A stretch of DNA of 64,000 nt from Sphingomonadales bacterium (GTDB taxonomy: Bacteria; Pseudomonadota; Alphaproteobacteria; Sphingomonadales; Sphingomonadaceae): contig JAGWVC010000004.1 of the NCBI GenBank assembly GCA_018971065.1, forward strand, positions 1 through 64,000, given 5' to 3'. Shown here one piece after another: positions 41,797 through 50,737 of the stretch (position 1 is its first letter; every line of letters starts with the position of its first letter). A program made the position numbers and the translations under genes. Under the pieces are notes generated by a model, which saw nothing but the letters and a program-made list of their open reading frames with translations, made no database searches and was not told where the DNA came from.

Positions 41797-42342
41797 ATGC
41801 CTTACGAACCGCCCCCCGAGCTGGCCGCGCTGTCGCTGGCCGAAATTGCCGCCTTGCTGCGGGCGCGCAAGCTGCCGCCGGTATGCGAATGGCAGCCCGC
41901 CCATACGCTCGACAGTGAAATGCGAATCGCCGCCGATGGCCGCTGGTTTCACCAGGGGGGCGAGATCCGCCGCCCGGCGATGGTCCGCGCGTTTTCCAGC
42001 CTGCTGACCCGTGACGCCACCGGGCAGCACTGGCTGGTCACTCCCGCCGAACGCCAGTCGATCGCGGTCGAGGATGCCGCCTTCATCGCCGTCGATGTCC
42101 AGCCGCGCGACGACGCACTGGTGTTCCGCCTCAACACCGACGAATTCGTGATCGCCGGGCCGGACCACCCGATCGTCGCGCGCGGCGATGCCGATACGCC
42201 CGCGCTCTATGTCGCGGTCCGCAATGGCCTCGAAGCCCGGCTGAACCGCAGCACGTATGGCCAGCTTGCCGACCTTGCGCTGGAATCGGGCAACCTGTCG
42301 GTCACCAGCCAGGGCGTCGCATTCGCGCTGGTGCCGGCATGA
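41797..42342 (+). CDS. DUF1285 domain protein
   Basis: The 181-residue protein matches DUF1285. Visible family phrases are LSLAEIAALLRARKLPPV at the start, MRIAADGRWFHQGGEIRRPA in the middle, then VRAFSSLLTRD and HWLVTPAERQSIAVEDAAFI. No transmembrane segment or known catalytic motif is present. Its function is unknown. The gene starts 74 bp after the ferredoxin gene and overlaps the Nudix gene by 4 bp. DUF1285-Nudix-cca order is common in alphaproteobacteria, which hints at a link with nucleotide or tRNA metabolism. Confidence 0.88.
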   Translation: MPYEPPPELAALSLAEIAALLRARKLPPVCEWQPAHTLDSEMRIAADGRWFHQGGEIRRPAMVRAFSSLLTRDATGQHWLVTPAERQSIAVEDAAFIAVDVQPRDDALVFRLNTDEFVIAGPDHPIVARGDADTPALYVAVRNGLEARLNRSTYGQLADLALESGNLSVTSQGVAFALVPA

Positions 42343-42932
42343 GCGCGCTGTTCACCCGCCTTGCCGAACGCCACGCCAGTGGCCACGCCCGCGACGACAT
42401 CACGCTGCACGTCGATACGCGCGTGCCCGACGATACGCCGTTCCGTGCCGCCGCCGTCCTGGCCGCGATTACCGAGCGTGATCGGCCGGGTGTGCTGCTG
42501 ATCCACCGCCCCTCGAACATGCGCGCCCACCCCGGCCAGATCGCGTTCCCCGGTGGCAAGATCGATGGCGACGAGACCCCGGTCGATGCCGCGCTGCGCG
42601 AGGCGCACGAGGAACTGGGCATCCCCACCGACCGGGTGCGGATCGTCGGTTCGGGCGATCTCTACCGCACCGGCTCGGGCTTCGAGATCACCCCGGTGAT
42701 CGGCGTGATCCCGCCCGATCTGACGCTGAACCCCAATCCGCAGGAGGTTGCTCAGTGGTTCGAGGCACCGCTCGACTTCGTGCTCGATCCCGCCAACCAG
42801 CAGCGCCTCGAAGTCGAGCACGAGGGCGCGATTCATCATTCGTGGATGATCCGCTGGCAAAGCCATGAAATCTGGGGGGTAACGGCGGGCCTGCTGGTCA
42901 ACCTCTCGCGCCGGCTGGAGTGGCTTTCGTAG
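42339..42932 (+). CDS. Nudix hydrolase, CoA pyrophosphatase type
   Basis: This 197-residue Nudix enzyme has its Nudix box, in the pattern GX5EX7REUXEEXGU, as GGKIDGDETPVDAALREAHEELGI. The preceding stretch HRPSNMRAHPGQIAFPG is the UPF0035/NuBA signature of CoA pyrophosphatases (NudL type). These split CoA or acyl-CoA to phosphopantetheine and 3',5'-ADP. The ATG overlaps the DUF1285 stop codon, and the next gene starts 2 bp after it. CoA turnover would be useful next to CoA-heavy catabolism, but this is inference. Confidence 0.9.
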   Translation: MSALFTRLAERHASGHARDDITLHVDTRVPDDTPFRAAAVLAAITERDRPGVLLIHRPSNMRAHPGQIAFPGGKIDGDETPVDAALREAHEELGIPTDRVRIVGSGDLYRTGSGFEITPVIGVIPPDLTLNPNPQEVAQWFEAPLDFVLDPANQQRLEVEHEGAIHHSWMIRWQSHEIWGVTAGLLVNLSRRLEWLS

Positions 42933-42933
42933 C

Positions 42934-44097
42934 ATGGACAGGCTTCCTGAAGCTGACTGGACGCGCCGCGACGACCTCGCCGCGCTGGTCGCGGCGCTGG
43001 GGCCGGGCCAGTCCCGTTATGTCGGCGGCGCGGTACGCGACACGCTGCTGCGCGTCGCGGTCAAGGACATCGACGTCGCCACCCCGCTGCGGCCGGAGGC
43101 GGTGATCGAGCGTTGCGCCACGGCGGGGATCAAGGCGCTGCCCACCGGCCTTGCCCACGGCACCGTCACGGCGTTGCTATCCGGCGGCAATGTCGAGATC
43201 ACCACGCTGCGCCACGATCTGGCCACCGATGGCCGCCACGCCGAAGTCGCCTTCACCGCCGATTGGCAGGCCGATGCCGCCCGGCGCGATTTCACCATCA
43301 ACGCGCTTTATGCCGATCCCGGCACCGGCGAGGTGTTCGACTGGTTCGGCGGGCTGGACGACCTCGCCGCCCGCCACGTCCGCTTCATCGGCGATGCCCG
43401 CCAGCGCATCCGCGAGGATCACTTGCGCATCCTGCGCTATTTCCGCTTCCAGGCGCGGTTCGGCGGCACGCCACCCGATGCCGAGGCCGAAGCGGCGGTG
43501 CGCGATCTGGCCGCCACGCTGAAAGGCCTGTCGCGCGAACGCATCGGCATGGAGTTGCTCAACCTGCTGGGCCTGCCCGATCCCGCGCCCACCGTCGCGC
43601 GCATGGGCGAACTCGGCGTGCTGGCGGTGATCCTGCCCGAAGCCGATCCCGCCGCGCTGACCGCGCTGATCGCCGCCGAAACCCGCGCCGCGATGGCGCC
43701 CGATGCCCTGCGCCGTCTCGCCGCGCTGCTGCCGCCGCAAGTGGCGTTGGCCGAACAGGTCGCCGCCCGTTTCCGCCTGTCCAGCGCGCAGAAAAAACGC
43801 CTTGCCCTCGCCGCCGCGCGCGATGCCACCCCGGGCGATCCGCGCGCGCTGGCCTATCGGCTGGGCATGACCGGCGCGCTCGACCGGCTGCTGATCGCCG
43901 GCGCCGATACTACCGCGCTGCATGGCTGGACCCCGCCGGTGCTGCCGCTGAAGGGCGGCGACATCGTTGCGCGCGGCGTGCAGGCCGGGCCGGAAGTGGC
44001 GCGCATCCTGCAGGCGGTGGAAGCCCGCTGGGTCGCCGAAGCCTTCCCGCCGCCCGCCCGCGTCGCCGCCATCCTCGACGAGGAACTGTGCCCATGA
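42934..44097 (+). CDS. cca: CCA tRNA nucleotidyltransferase
   Basis: This 387-residue class II nucleotidyltransferase adds or repairs the 3' CCA end of tRNAs. The head domain reads YVGGAVRDTLL followed by KDIDVAT, with the two metal-binding aspartates. The ARRDFTINALY and REDHLRILRYFRFQARF motifs follow (nucleotide recognition and neck). The C-terminal half is helical, as usual. It sits inside the cysteine desulfurase/Nudix operon and overlaps the aspartic protease gene by 4 bp (ATGA). Confidence 0.94.
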   Translation: MDRLPEADWTRRDDLAALVAALGPGQSRYVGGAVRDTLLRVAVKDIDVATPLRPEAVIERCATAGIKALPTGLAHGTVTALLSGGNVEITTLRHDLATDGRHAEVAFTADWQADAARRDFTINALYADPGTGEVFDWFGGLDDLAARHVRFIGDARQRIREDHLRILRYFRFQARFGGTPPDAEAEAAVRDLAATLKGLSRERIGMELLNLLGLPDPAPTVARMGELGVLAVILPEADPAALTALIAAETRAAMAPDALRRLAALLPPQVALAEQVAARFRLSSAQKKRLALAAARDATPGDPRALAYRLGMTGALDRLLIAGADTTALHGWTPPVLPLKGGDIVARGVQAGPEVARILQAVEARWVAEAFPPPARVAAILDEELCP

Positions 44098-44744
44098 ACA
44101 ACCTCGTGCCGCTGCTGGACCAGCTCTGGGTGCAGTTGCACATCAACCCGCTGCTGCAACTGGCGTTCGCCGGGCTGGCGCTGGTGCTGCTGGGGTTTCT
44201 GCTGGGCGGCACCAGCCGGGGGCTGGGCGGCTTCCTGCGCGGCATCGGCAACCTGGCGCTGATCGCCGGCCTGCTGCTGTCGCTGGCGCGGATGCTGCAT
44301 TTCGACCTCGGCATCGATTTTCCCGATTCGCCCGGCAGCGATGTCGAGGTGTCGGGCAACGAAAGCCGCGTCACGCTGGCGCCCGACGGTCACTTCTGGC
44401 TGCGCGGCACCATCAACGGCGAACCGGCGCGCTTTCTGGTCGATACCGGTGCCACCATCACCACGCTTTCGCCCGAAACCGCCAACCGCGTCGGGCTGGA
44501 ACCCGATCCCTCGGGTCGTACCATCACGCTGACCACCGCCAACGGCACCACCGAAGCCACCCGCACCGAAATTCCCCGCCTGCGCATCGGCTCGATCACC
44601 GCGCGGCACCTGCAGGCGGTGGTGTCGCCGGGGATGGACGGCACCAACGTGCTGGGCATGAACTTCCTGTCGCAACTGCACTCGTGGCGGGTCGAAGGCC
44701 GCACCCTGATCCTCGTCCCGGCCGACCGGCAAAGCGCGGAATAG
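44094..44744 (+). CDS. Retropepsin-like membrane aspartic protease (TIGR02281 type)
   Basis: The 216-residue protein has two N-terminal membrane segments (about residues 20-39 and 48-66). A single retropepsin-like domain follows, with catalytic D117 in FLVDTGATITTLS and the later family phrase GTNVLGMNFLSQL. Like HIV protease it must dimerise to form an active site. Clan AA proteases of this type are frequent in alphaproteobacteria, and their substrates are unknown. The ATG overlaps the cca stop codon. It is the last gene of the operon and converges with the NRDE gene after 6 bp. Confidence 0.88.
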   Translation: MNNLVPLLDQLWVQLHINPLLQLAFAGLALVLLGFLLGGTSRGLGGFLRGIGNLALIAGLLLSLARMLHFDLGIDFPDSPGSDVEVSGNESRVTLAPDGHFWLRGTINGEPARFLVDTGATITTLSPETANRVGLEPDPSGRTITLTTANGTTEATRTEIPRLRIGSITARHLQAVVSPGMDGTNVLGMNFLSQLHSWRVEGRTLILVPADRQSAE

Positions 44745-44750
44745 CGGCGG

Positions 44751-45485
44751 TCAGCCCCGGTTCCAGTCGAAGCGCAGCCGGGTTTCCCCGCTCACCGCGC
44801 CATCGGTCCCGAAGCGCCGTTCCATGAACACCCCGCGCCCTTCGGCATCCACCGCGATCACCGACGAGCAGCGGGTGCCGTAAACGGGGTTGCGGATGAA
44901 CACTGGCGAATAATGCGGCTCCGGCCCGTTGCCCGGCGCCTCGTCGGTCGGGAACGGGGTCGGATCGGCCAGCGCCGCGAACAGCGCGGCAGGATTGTCG
45001 CCTGTGGGCAGCCATGCGGACAAGGCTGTGGATAAGCGTGCGGCCTTGGGCCAGGGCTGGTCGAACGGTCCGTTCGAAAGGCCATGCACGCCCGGCCCCG
45101 GCGCGGCCCGGCGCTCGCCCGGATGATTGGTCAGGAACCGCGCTTCATCCCCGGCCACCGCGAACAGGTTGAACGGATTGTACGGCGCCACCGCAACCGC
45201 CCCGGCATCGCCTTCGCCCAGCAGGTCTGTCACCAGCCCCCCGCGCGACGGCCGATCGGGCAGCGGATAGCCGGGCACGCGAAAGTTGGTCACCAGCACC
45301 AGCCGCCCGGCCGCCGGGTTCACCCCCAGCCAGGTCCCGCCCGAGCGCAGGTCCTGCCCGGCCAGGATGCCGCCCGGCCACGCGTGCAGCGCTGCCGCCG
45401 GGCGTTCATGATACTCGTCACGATTGGCAACGACCACCAGCGGCCATTGCGGATCGGCCCGCCATGCCAGCGCCGCAACGCACAT
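44751..45485 (-). CDS. NRDE-family (TANGO2-like) protein
   Basis: This is a 244-residue protein with an N-terminal MCVAALAW and the diagnostic ANRDEYHERP (residues 20-29). C2 after processing may act as an N-terminal nucleophile, because the family resembles Ntn hydrolases. The human relative TANGO2 is linked to lipid and heme handling, and the bacterial role is unknown. Other conserved parts are DLRSGGTWLGVN and LSNGPFDQPWPK. The gene overlaps the radC stop codon by one base. Together they form a two-gene unit. Confidence 0.88.
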   Translation of the reverse strand: MCVAALAWRADPQWPLVVVANRDEYHERPAAALHAWPGGILAGQDLRSGGTWLGVNPAAGRLVLVTNFRVPGYPLPDRPSRGGLVTDLLGEGDAGAVAVAPYNPFNLFAVAGDEARFLTNHPGERRAAPGPGVHGLSNGPFDQPWPKAARLSTALSAWLPTGDNPAALFAALADPTPFPTDEAPGNGPEPHYSPVFIRNPVYGTRCSSVIAVDAEGRGVFMERRFGTDGAVSGETRLRFDWNRG

Positions 45486-46237
45486 CAGATCAGCCCCTTC
45501 GCCTTCAGGCTGACATGCCCTTCGCGCCCGATAATGACGTGGTCGTGTACGGTAATCCCCAGATGCTGTCCGGCTTCGGCGATGCGGTTGGTGATCTGGA
45601 TGTCGGCCCGGCTCGGCTGCGGCGATCCCGAGGGATGGTTGTGAACCAGGATCAGCGCCGACGCGCCCAGGTCCAGCGCCCGTCGGATCACCTCGCGCGG
45701 GTGGACTGCCGCCTCGTCGGTGGTGCCTTCGGAAACCAGCTCGTCGGCGATCAGCCGGTTCTTCACGTCGAGGTGCAGCACCCGCACCCGCTCCACCGTC
45801 AGGTGCGCCATGTCGATCGTCAGGTAGTCGATCAGCGCCTGCCAGCTTGCCAGCACCGGCTTCTCGCTGGCGCTGGTGCGGGCCAGCCGGCGCGCGGCAA
45901 CGGCCACGACATGCAGCGCGGCGGCGCTGGTCTCGCCCATGCCGGGATGCCGGGCCAGCGCGCGCGGATCGGCGTTCAGCACCCCGGCCAGGCTGCCGAA
46001 CCGTTTCACCAGCGCGCGGGCCAGCGGCTTGGTATCGCGCCGGGGAATCGCGGTCATCAGCAGGTATTCCACCAGTTCGTGATCGGCCAGCGCGTCCTGC
46101 CCGCCTTCCAGCAACCGCTTGCGCAACCGGGCGCGATGGCCCGACGGATCATTGCCAGAATCCCGAAGCGCATCCCGCACGCCATCGCGCACCTCGGCTG
46201 GCGAGTGGTCAGTTTCGAACAATTCTCGTTCGCTCAC
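45485..46237 (-). CDS. radC: RadC-family JAB/MPN domain protein
   Basis: This 250-residue protein has an N-terminal helix-hairpin-helix part (RFGSLAGVLNADPRALARHPGM). A C-terminal MPN domain carries the JAMM zinc motif HNHPSGSPQPSRAD, preceded by the conserved VSEGTTDEAAVHPREV with the catalytic glutamate. RadC was named as a DNA repair protein, but that role is disputed and the true activity is unknown. The ATG at 46237 faces the divergent ydbH-like gene with a 103-bp gap. Confidence 0.92.
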   Translation of the reverse strand: MSERELFETDHSPAEVRDGVRDALRDSGNDPSGHRARLRKRLLEGGQDALADHELVEYLLMTAIPRRDTKPLARALVKRFGSLAGVLNADPRALARHPGMGETSAAALHVVAVAARRLARTSASEKPVLASWQALIDYLTIDMAHLTVERVRVLHLDVKNRLIADELVSEGTTDEAAVHPREVIRRALDLGASALILVHNHPSGSPQPSRADIQITNRIAEAGQHLGITVHDHVIIGREGHVSLKAKGLI

Positions 46238-46340
46238 GGAAACTTCCCCGGCCTTGCTTCGTTCATCCTCGGTTCGGGGGCGAACGGGCAGCAGGGGTCA
46301 AGCATTGCCTTTCCCGAGGCTTGCGCGCAAGGGTGGGGTA

Positions 46341-49300
46341 ATGGCCGAGCACGGCGATCCGGATCTGGTGGACGAAGCCCCCGCGCGGCGCGGCAGCCGT
46401 GGCGTGCGGATGGCGGCCGGCACTGCCGTCGCGGTGGTGCTGGCGCTCGGCCTCGGCTGGAGCGTGCGCGAGCGCCTTGCCAACCGCTTCATCACCCACC
46501 AGCTCGATGCGCTGCAACTCAAGGCCCGCTACAAGATCACCACGATCGGCGCGGGTGAACAGATCCTGTCGGATGTCGTGCTGGGTGATCCCGCCAACCC
46601 CGATCTCACCATCGATGAGGTGATCGTTTCCACCGGCTTGCGCGGCGGCGTGCCGGGCGTCACCGGGGTCGCGCTGGTGCGGCCGCGCTTCCACGGCACG
46701 CTGGCCAATGGCCGGGTCAGCTTCGGCAGCCTCGATTCGCTGCTTTACAGCCCGTCGCAGGGCCGGTTCCGCCTGCCCGACTACCAGCTTTCGATTATCG
46801 ATGGTCGCGGTACGATCCGCGCGGGCGATGGCATGATCGGGCTGGCCTTCACCGGCGACGGCGCCTTGCGCGATGGCTTCAACGGTGCGCTCGGCGCCTC
46901 GTGGCCCGGCGCCCGGTTCGGTGGCTGCACGCTGGGCAAGGCGGTGTTCGCCGGCCGTGTCACCGTGCGGGGGGAGCGGCCCGGCCTGTCCGGCCCGCTG
47001 GACTTCCGCAACCTGGCCTGCGGCGGCGCTACGGCGCGCTCGGGCCAGTTGAAGCTGGCGCTGAAGGCCGAGCCTGCGCTCGATTCGGCCAGCGCCGACT
47101 ATCGCCTTGCCGGCGGTGATGTGGCCGCCGGCGGCGTCCATGTCGAAGCGGTCGGCGGCAGCGGCAACCTGTCGGTGAAAGGCGGCGCGATCACCGCCCG
47201 CTATGCCATCGCCGCAAGCCGCCTTGTCAGCGCCGGGTTCTCGGCGCCGAACCTCGGCGTCGAAGGTATGGTGCGCAGCGACTCCGGGCTGAAGTCGCTG
47301 ACCGCCGAAGGCAGCCTTGCCGGAAGCAATCTCACGCCGGGCAAGGCGCTGGCCGCGTCGCTGGCGCAAGCCGCCCGCAACGCCGACGGCACGCTGGCCG
47401 CGCCGCTGCTGGCACAACTGTCCCGCGCGCTGGCACGGGTTGGCGCCGCTAACCGCCTCGATGGTCAATATGTCCTGCGCAGCCAGGGCGGCGCGCAAAG
47501 CGTCATGGTCCCGCAGGCCCGTGTTGTCAGCGGCGGCGAACCGGTGCTGGCGCTGTCACGCTTCGGCGCCGCGCGTGATGGCAAGGGCAGGCTGGCGCTG
47601 TCCGGCAGCTTCCAGAGCGGCGGGCAGGGCCTGCCCGCCATCCACGGCCGCATCGACAGCGGCGGCCTGCAACTGGCGATGTCCGAATATCGCGCCGGCA
47701 CCGCCCGGCTGGCGATGCCGCGGATGAGCGTGCGATTCGGCGGCAGCCGCACCGCGTTCGCCGGCACCGTCATTGCCAGCGGCGCGCTTCCCGGTGGTTC
47801 CGCGCAGGACCTTGCCGTGCCCGTCACCGGCGACTGGAACCGGGTCGGGCTGGCGCTGTGGCGCGGTTGCGTGCCGGTGAAGTTCGCGCGGCTGCAACTG
47901 GCGAATCTGGCGCTGTCGCAACAGGCGGTCACGCTGTGCCCGCAGCCGGGCCGGGCGATCGTTGCCACCGGCCCCGGGGGCCTGCACGTCGCCGCCGGCG
48001 CGACTGCGCTGGGGTTGACCGGCACGCTGGCCGGCACTCCGGTCCGGCTGGCCAGCGGACCGGTGGGCTTTGCTTATCCCGGCGCGATGGCGGCGAAGGC
48101 GGTCGACGTCACGCTGGGCAGCGGGCAGGGGGCCTCGCAATTCCGGCTGGCCAACCTGGTCGCGAAGCTGGGCGGCTCGCTGGCCGGACACTTCGATGGC
48201 GCCGAAGTCAAACTGGCCGCCGTGCCGATCGACCTGGCGCAGGCCAGCGGCGACTGGCGCTATGCCGGGGGCGTGCTGTCGCTGGACAACGGCGACCTTC
48301 GCGTCCTTGATCGCGAAACCGTGGCCCGCTTCCAGCCGCTGGTGGCGCACGATGCCACCCTGACGCTGGCCGATAGCCGTATCAACGCCCGCGCCACCTT
48401 GCGTGAGCCGGTCAGCGATCGCGCGGTGACGAAGCTCGACCTCACGCACGATCTCGGCAACGGGCGCGGGCAGGCGCGGCTGGCGGTCGATGGCCTCACC
48501 TTCGACAAGGGGCTGCAGCCCGATGGGCTTACCCGGCTGGCGCTGGGCGTGGTGGCCAACGCCAGCGGCACCGTGCGCGGGCAGGGGGTGATCGACTGGA
48601 CGCCCGACAAGGTCACCAGCCACGGCCGCTTCTCCACGGACGGGCTCGACCTCGCGGCGGCCTTCGGCCCGGCCAAGGGCATTTCCGGCACGGTGGAATT
48701 CACCGACCTGCTGGGCCTGGTGACGAAGCCCGGGCAGGTGCTGAAGATTGCCGAGATCAATCCCGGCATCGCCGTGGAAGATGGCACCCTGCATTATGCG
48801 ATGCTGCCGAATCACGTGCTGGCGATCGACGGCGCGCAGTGGCCCTTCCTCGACGGCCGGCTGGAGCTGCTGCCTACCCGGATGACGCTGGGTGCCTCGG
48901 AAGTGCGGCGCTATGTCCTGAAAGTCAGCGGCATCAGCGCGGAGCGCTTCGTCGAGCGCATGGAAATATCGAACCTCGCGACCACCGGCAGGTTCGACGG
49001 CGAACTGCCGCTGGAATTCGACCAGAACGGCGGCTGGATCAGGGGCGGCCGACTGGTCTCGCGCGCGCCCGGCGGGAATGTTTCCTATGTCGGCGAGCTG
49101 ACCTACAAGGACCTCTCGGCGATGGCGAACTTCGCGTTCCAGACGCTGCGCGACCTCGACTACAAGACCATGACCATCGGCATGGACGGCCCATTGGCGG
49201 GCGAACTGGTCACCCGCGTGTCGATGAGCGGGGTGACCCAGGGGCGCAAGGCGAAGAAGAATTTCATCACCCGGCAACTGGCCCGGCTGCCGATCCGCTT

Positions 49301-49487
49301 CGATGTCAACGTGCGCGCGCCGTTCTACCAGCTCGTCACCTCGTTCAAGTCGTTCTACGACCCCAATTACCTGCCCGACGTGCGCACGCTGGGGCTGGTC
49401 GACGCGCAAGGGCGGCCGATCGCGCGGGCAAGGGAAACCACGGCTGCACAGACCATTCAGCGTTCAGAAAGCGAGCGTCGTCCATGA
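46341..49487 (+). CDS. ydbH: YdbH-like AsmA-superfamily envelope protein
   Basis: The 1048-residue protein has one N-terminal membrane anchor (about residues 22-41) and a very long periplasmic part of repeating beta strands, typical of YdbH. YdbH, with TamB and YhdP, moves phospholipids between inner and outer membranes in E. coli. The C-terminal DUF2934-like end reads PFYQLVTSFKSFYDPNYLPD, a signature of YdbH. The two downstream genes are the known partners YnbE and YdbL, coupled by ATGA and TGATG overlaps, which strongly supports the call. The ATG at 46341 has GGTGGGG upstream. Confidence 0.88.
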   Translation: MAEHGDPDLVDEAPARRGSRGVRMAAGTAVAVVLALGLGWSVRERLANRFITHQLDALQLKARYKITTIGAGEQILSDVVLGDPANPDLTIDEVIVSTGLRGGVPGVTGVALVRPRFHGTLANGRVSFGSLDSLLYSPSQGRFRLPDYQLSIIDGRGTIRAGDGMIGLAFTGDGALRDGFNGALGASWPGARFGGCTLGKAVFAGRVTVRGERPGLSGPLDFRNLACGGATARSGQLKLALKAEPALDSASADYRLAGGDVAAGGVHVEAVGGSGNLSVKGGAITARYAIAASRLVSAGFSAPNLGVEGMVRSDSGLKSLTAEGSLAGSNLTPGKALAASLAQAARNADGTLAAPLLAQLSRALARVGAANRLDGQYVLRSQGGAQSVMVPQARVVSGGEPVLALSRFGAARDGKGRLALSGSFQSGGQGLPAIHGRIDSGGLQLAMSEYRAGTARLAMPRMSVRFGGSRTAFAGTVIASGALPGGSAQDLAVPVTGDWNRVGLALWRGCVPVKFARLQLANLALSQQAVTLCPQPGRAIVATGPGGLHVAAGATALGLTGTLAGTPVRLASGPVGFAYPGAMAAKAVDVTLGSGQGASQFRLANLVAKLGGSLAGHFDGAEVKLAAVPIDLAQASGDWRYAGGVLSLDNGDLRVLDRETVARFQPLVAHDATLTLADSRINARATLREPVSDRAVTKLDLTHDLGNGRGQARLAVDGLTFDKGLQPDGLTRLALGVVANASGTVRGQGVIDWTPDKVTSHGRFSTDGLDLAAAFGPAKGISGTVEFTDLLGLVTKPGQVLKIAEINPGIAVEDGTLHYAMLPNHVLAIDGAQWPFLDGRLELLPTRMTLGASEVRRYVLKVSGISAERFVERMEISNLATTGRFDGELPLEFDQNGGWIRGGRLVSRAPGGNVSYVGELTYKDLSAMANFAFQTLRDLDYKTMTIGMDGPLAGELVTRVSMSGVTQGRKAKKNFITRQLARLPIRFDVNVRAPFYQLVTSFKSFYDPNYLPDVRTLGLVDAQGRPIARARETTAAQTIQRSESERRP

Positions 49488-49780
49488 ACAACTTGAATTT
49501 GACCCCGTGTCGCGCTGCTGCGAAAAGGGTGGCCATGACGATGATGGCAATACCACGCGGCGGCAAGGGCAGGGGGCACGGCAGGCGCCCCGCCGGCGTC
49601 GGTTTGATGAAGGCGCTGGGCGTTGCTCTGGCGGCAGGGTTGGTGGCGGGATGCATTACCGTCAACGCGCCATCCAAGCCGATCGTGATCGAGCTCAACA
49701 TCAACATCAAGCAGGAAGTCGTCTATCGACTGGCCGCCGATGCGGGCAAGACGATCGACAGCAACAAGGATATCTTCTGA
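49484..49780 (+). CDS. ynbE: YnbE-like outer-membrane lipoprotein
   Basis: The 98-residue product contains the YnbE core ITVNAPSKPIVIELNINIKQ, preceded by a lipobox GLVAGC. The lipidated cysteine would be residue 57 if the ATG at 49484, which overlaps the ydbH stop codon, is used. That leaves an unusually long and basic leader of about 40 residues. An internal ATG at 49607 would give a 57-residue protein with a normal signal peptide (MKALGVALAAGLVAGC), but it lacks a ribosome binding site. YnbE forms part of the YdbH-YnbE-YdbL lipid transfer bridge. The start remains open. Confidence 0.82.
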   Translation: MNNLNLTPCRAAAKRVAMTMMAIPRGGKGRGHGRRPAGVGLMKALGVALAAGLVAGCITVNAPSKPIVIELNINIKQEVVYRLAADAGKTIDSNKDIF

Positions 49781-50175
49781 TGGCCCGGGCATTCGCAGCA
49801 AGCATCCTCGCAGCCGGCGCGGCGCTGGCCGCCGTGGTGGGTCTGGCCGGCACGGCGGCGGCACAGGGCCGCGATCCCGCCTACGCGGCCGCCCGCGCGG
49901 CCGGCCATGTGGGCGAACGCGCCGACGGCTACCTCGGCGTGATCGGCGGTGGCTCGCCCGAATTGCGCCGCATCGCCGAGGACATCAACATCAAGCGCCG
50001 CGCGGTCTATGCCGAGCGCGCGCAGGCGCAGCACGCCACGGTCGAGGAATATGCCTTCACCACCGGCTGCAAGCTGATCGCGCAGACCGAGCCGGGCGAG
50101 AAGTACCAGGCGCCCGACGGTTCGTGGCAGACGCGCGGCTCCGGTGCGCCGATGCGTGATTCGCGCTGCCCCTGA
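49780..50175 (+). CDS. ydbL: YdbL-family (DUF1318) periplasmic protein
   Basis: The 131-residue product has a signal peptide (MARAFAASILAAGAALAAVV to AAAQG), then a YdbL/DUF1318 domain. Family phrases are AYAAARAAGHVGERADGYLG and EDINIKRRAVYAERAQ. The C-terminal part, with two cysteines (TTGCKLI, DSRCP), reads SWQTRGSGAP and is longer than in E. coli. In E. coli YdbL modulates assembly of YdbH with YnbE. The ATG overlaps the upstream stop codon (TGATG). It is the last gene of the operon. The atp promoter follows. Confidence 0.86.
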   Translation: MARAFAASILAAGAALAAVVGLAGTAAAQGRDPAYAAARAAGHVGERADGYLGVIGGGSPELRRIAEDINIKRRAVYAERAQAQHATVEEYAFTTGCKLIAQTEPGEKYQAPDGSWQTRGSGAPMRDSRCP

Positions 50176-50250
50176 TACCCGGTCCGCAATGCCATGCCGC
50201 AACGCCGTGGCGCTTGCTGGGCAAACCCGTAATCACCGCGCCGCTGCCGG

Positions 50251-50279
50251 TTGACTTGGGTTTACCCCCCGCCTAAGGG
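50251..50279 (+). promoter_or_regulatory. Promoter of the F0 ATP synthase operon
   Basis: TTGACT (50251-50256) is followed after 17 bp by TAAGGG (50274-50279), about 60 bp before the TTG start of atpI. The -10 is only half consensus. A CCCCC/GGGGG stem spans the -10 and may affect its use. Confidence 0.45.
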
Positions 50280-50337
50280 GGCGGCGCCTCTGGCGGGCAG
50301 CTCTTGCCCAGGCCGATCTTGTGAACGGGGGAATACC

Positions 50338-50676
50338 TTGAGCACGGACAACGGCGGAAGCGAAGAGCAACCCGCACGAGACCTCGCTGGCGAGGACACG
50401 CGGATCGATGCGCTCGATGCTCGGCTGAAAGCCGCGCGACAGCTCGAGGATCAGCGCAACAAGCCGGCGGCAGGCGCGGAAGCGGACGAGAATTATCGTC
50501 TTGGCAACCGCGTCCTGGCCGAACTGATCGGGGGGATCGGCGGCGGTGCGTTCATCGGCTGGGTCATCGACCGTTTCGCCGGAACCACGCCCTGGGGACT
50601 GTTGGTGGTGATGGCCCTCGGGATCGTCGTCTCCTTCAGAAACATCATCCGGATTTCGACCCGGCGTCCTGATTGA
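50338..50676 (+). CDS. atpI: AtpZ/AtpI-like ATP synthase assembly protein
   Basis: The 112-residue protein has a charged N-terminal part of about 50 residues (IDALDARLKAARQLEDQ). Two membrane helices follow: VLAELIGGIGGGAFIGWVID, and a second around WGLLVVMALGIVVSFRNIIR. This matches alphaproteobacterial AtpI, which helps assemble the c-ring or transports Mg/Ca. The TTG at 50338 follows GGGGGAATACC, so TTG is the likely start. It is the first gene of the F0 operon. Confidence 0.88.
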   Translation: MSTDNGGSEEQPARDLAGEDTRIDALDARLKAARQLEDQRNKPAAGAEADENYRLGNRVLAELIGGIGGGAFIGWVIDRFAGTTPWGLLVVMALGIVVSFRNIIRISTRRPD

Positions 50677-50737
50677 TCCCGTTTTCCGCGGGGCAAGCGG
50701 GGCGTTCGTGGCGCACAAGTACAGGTGAGGCTTAAAC

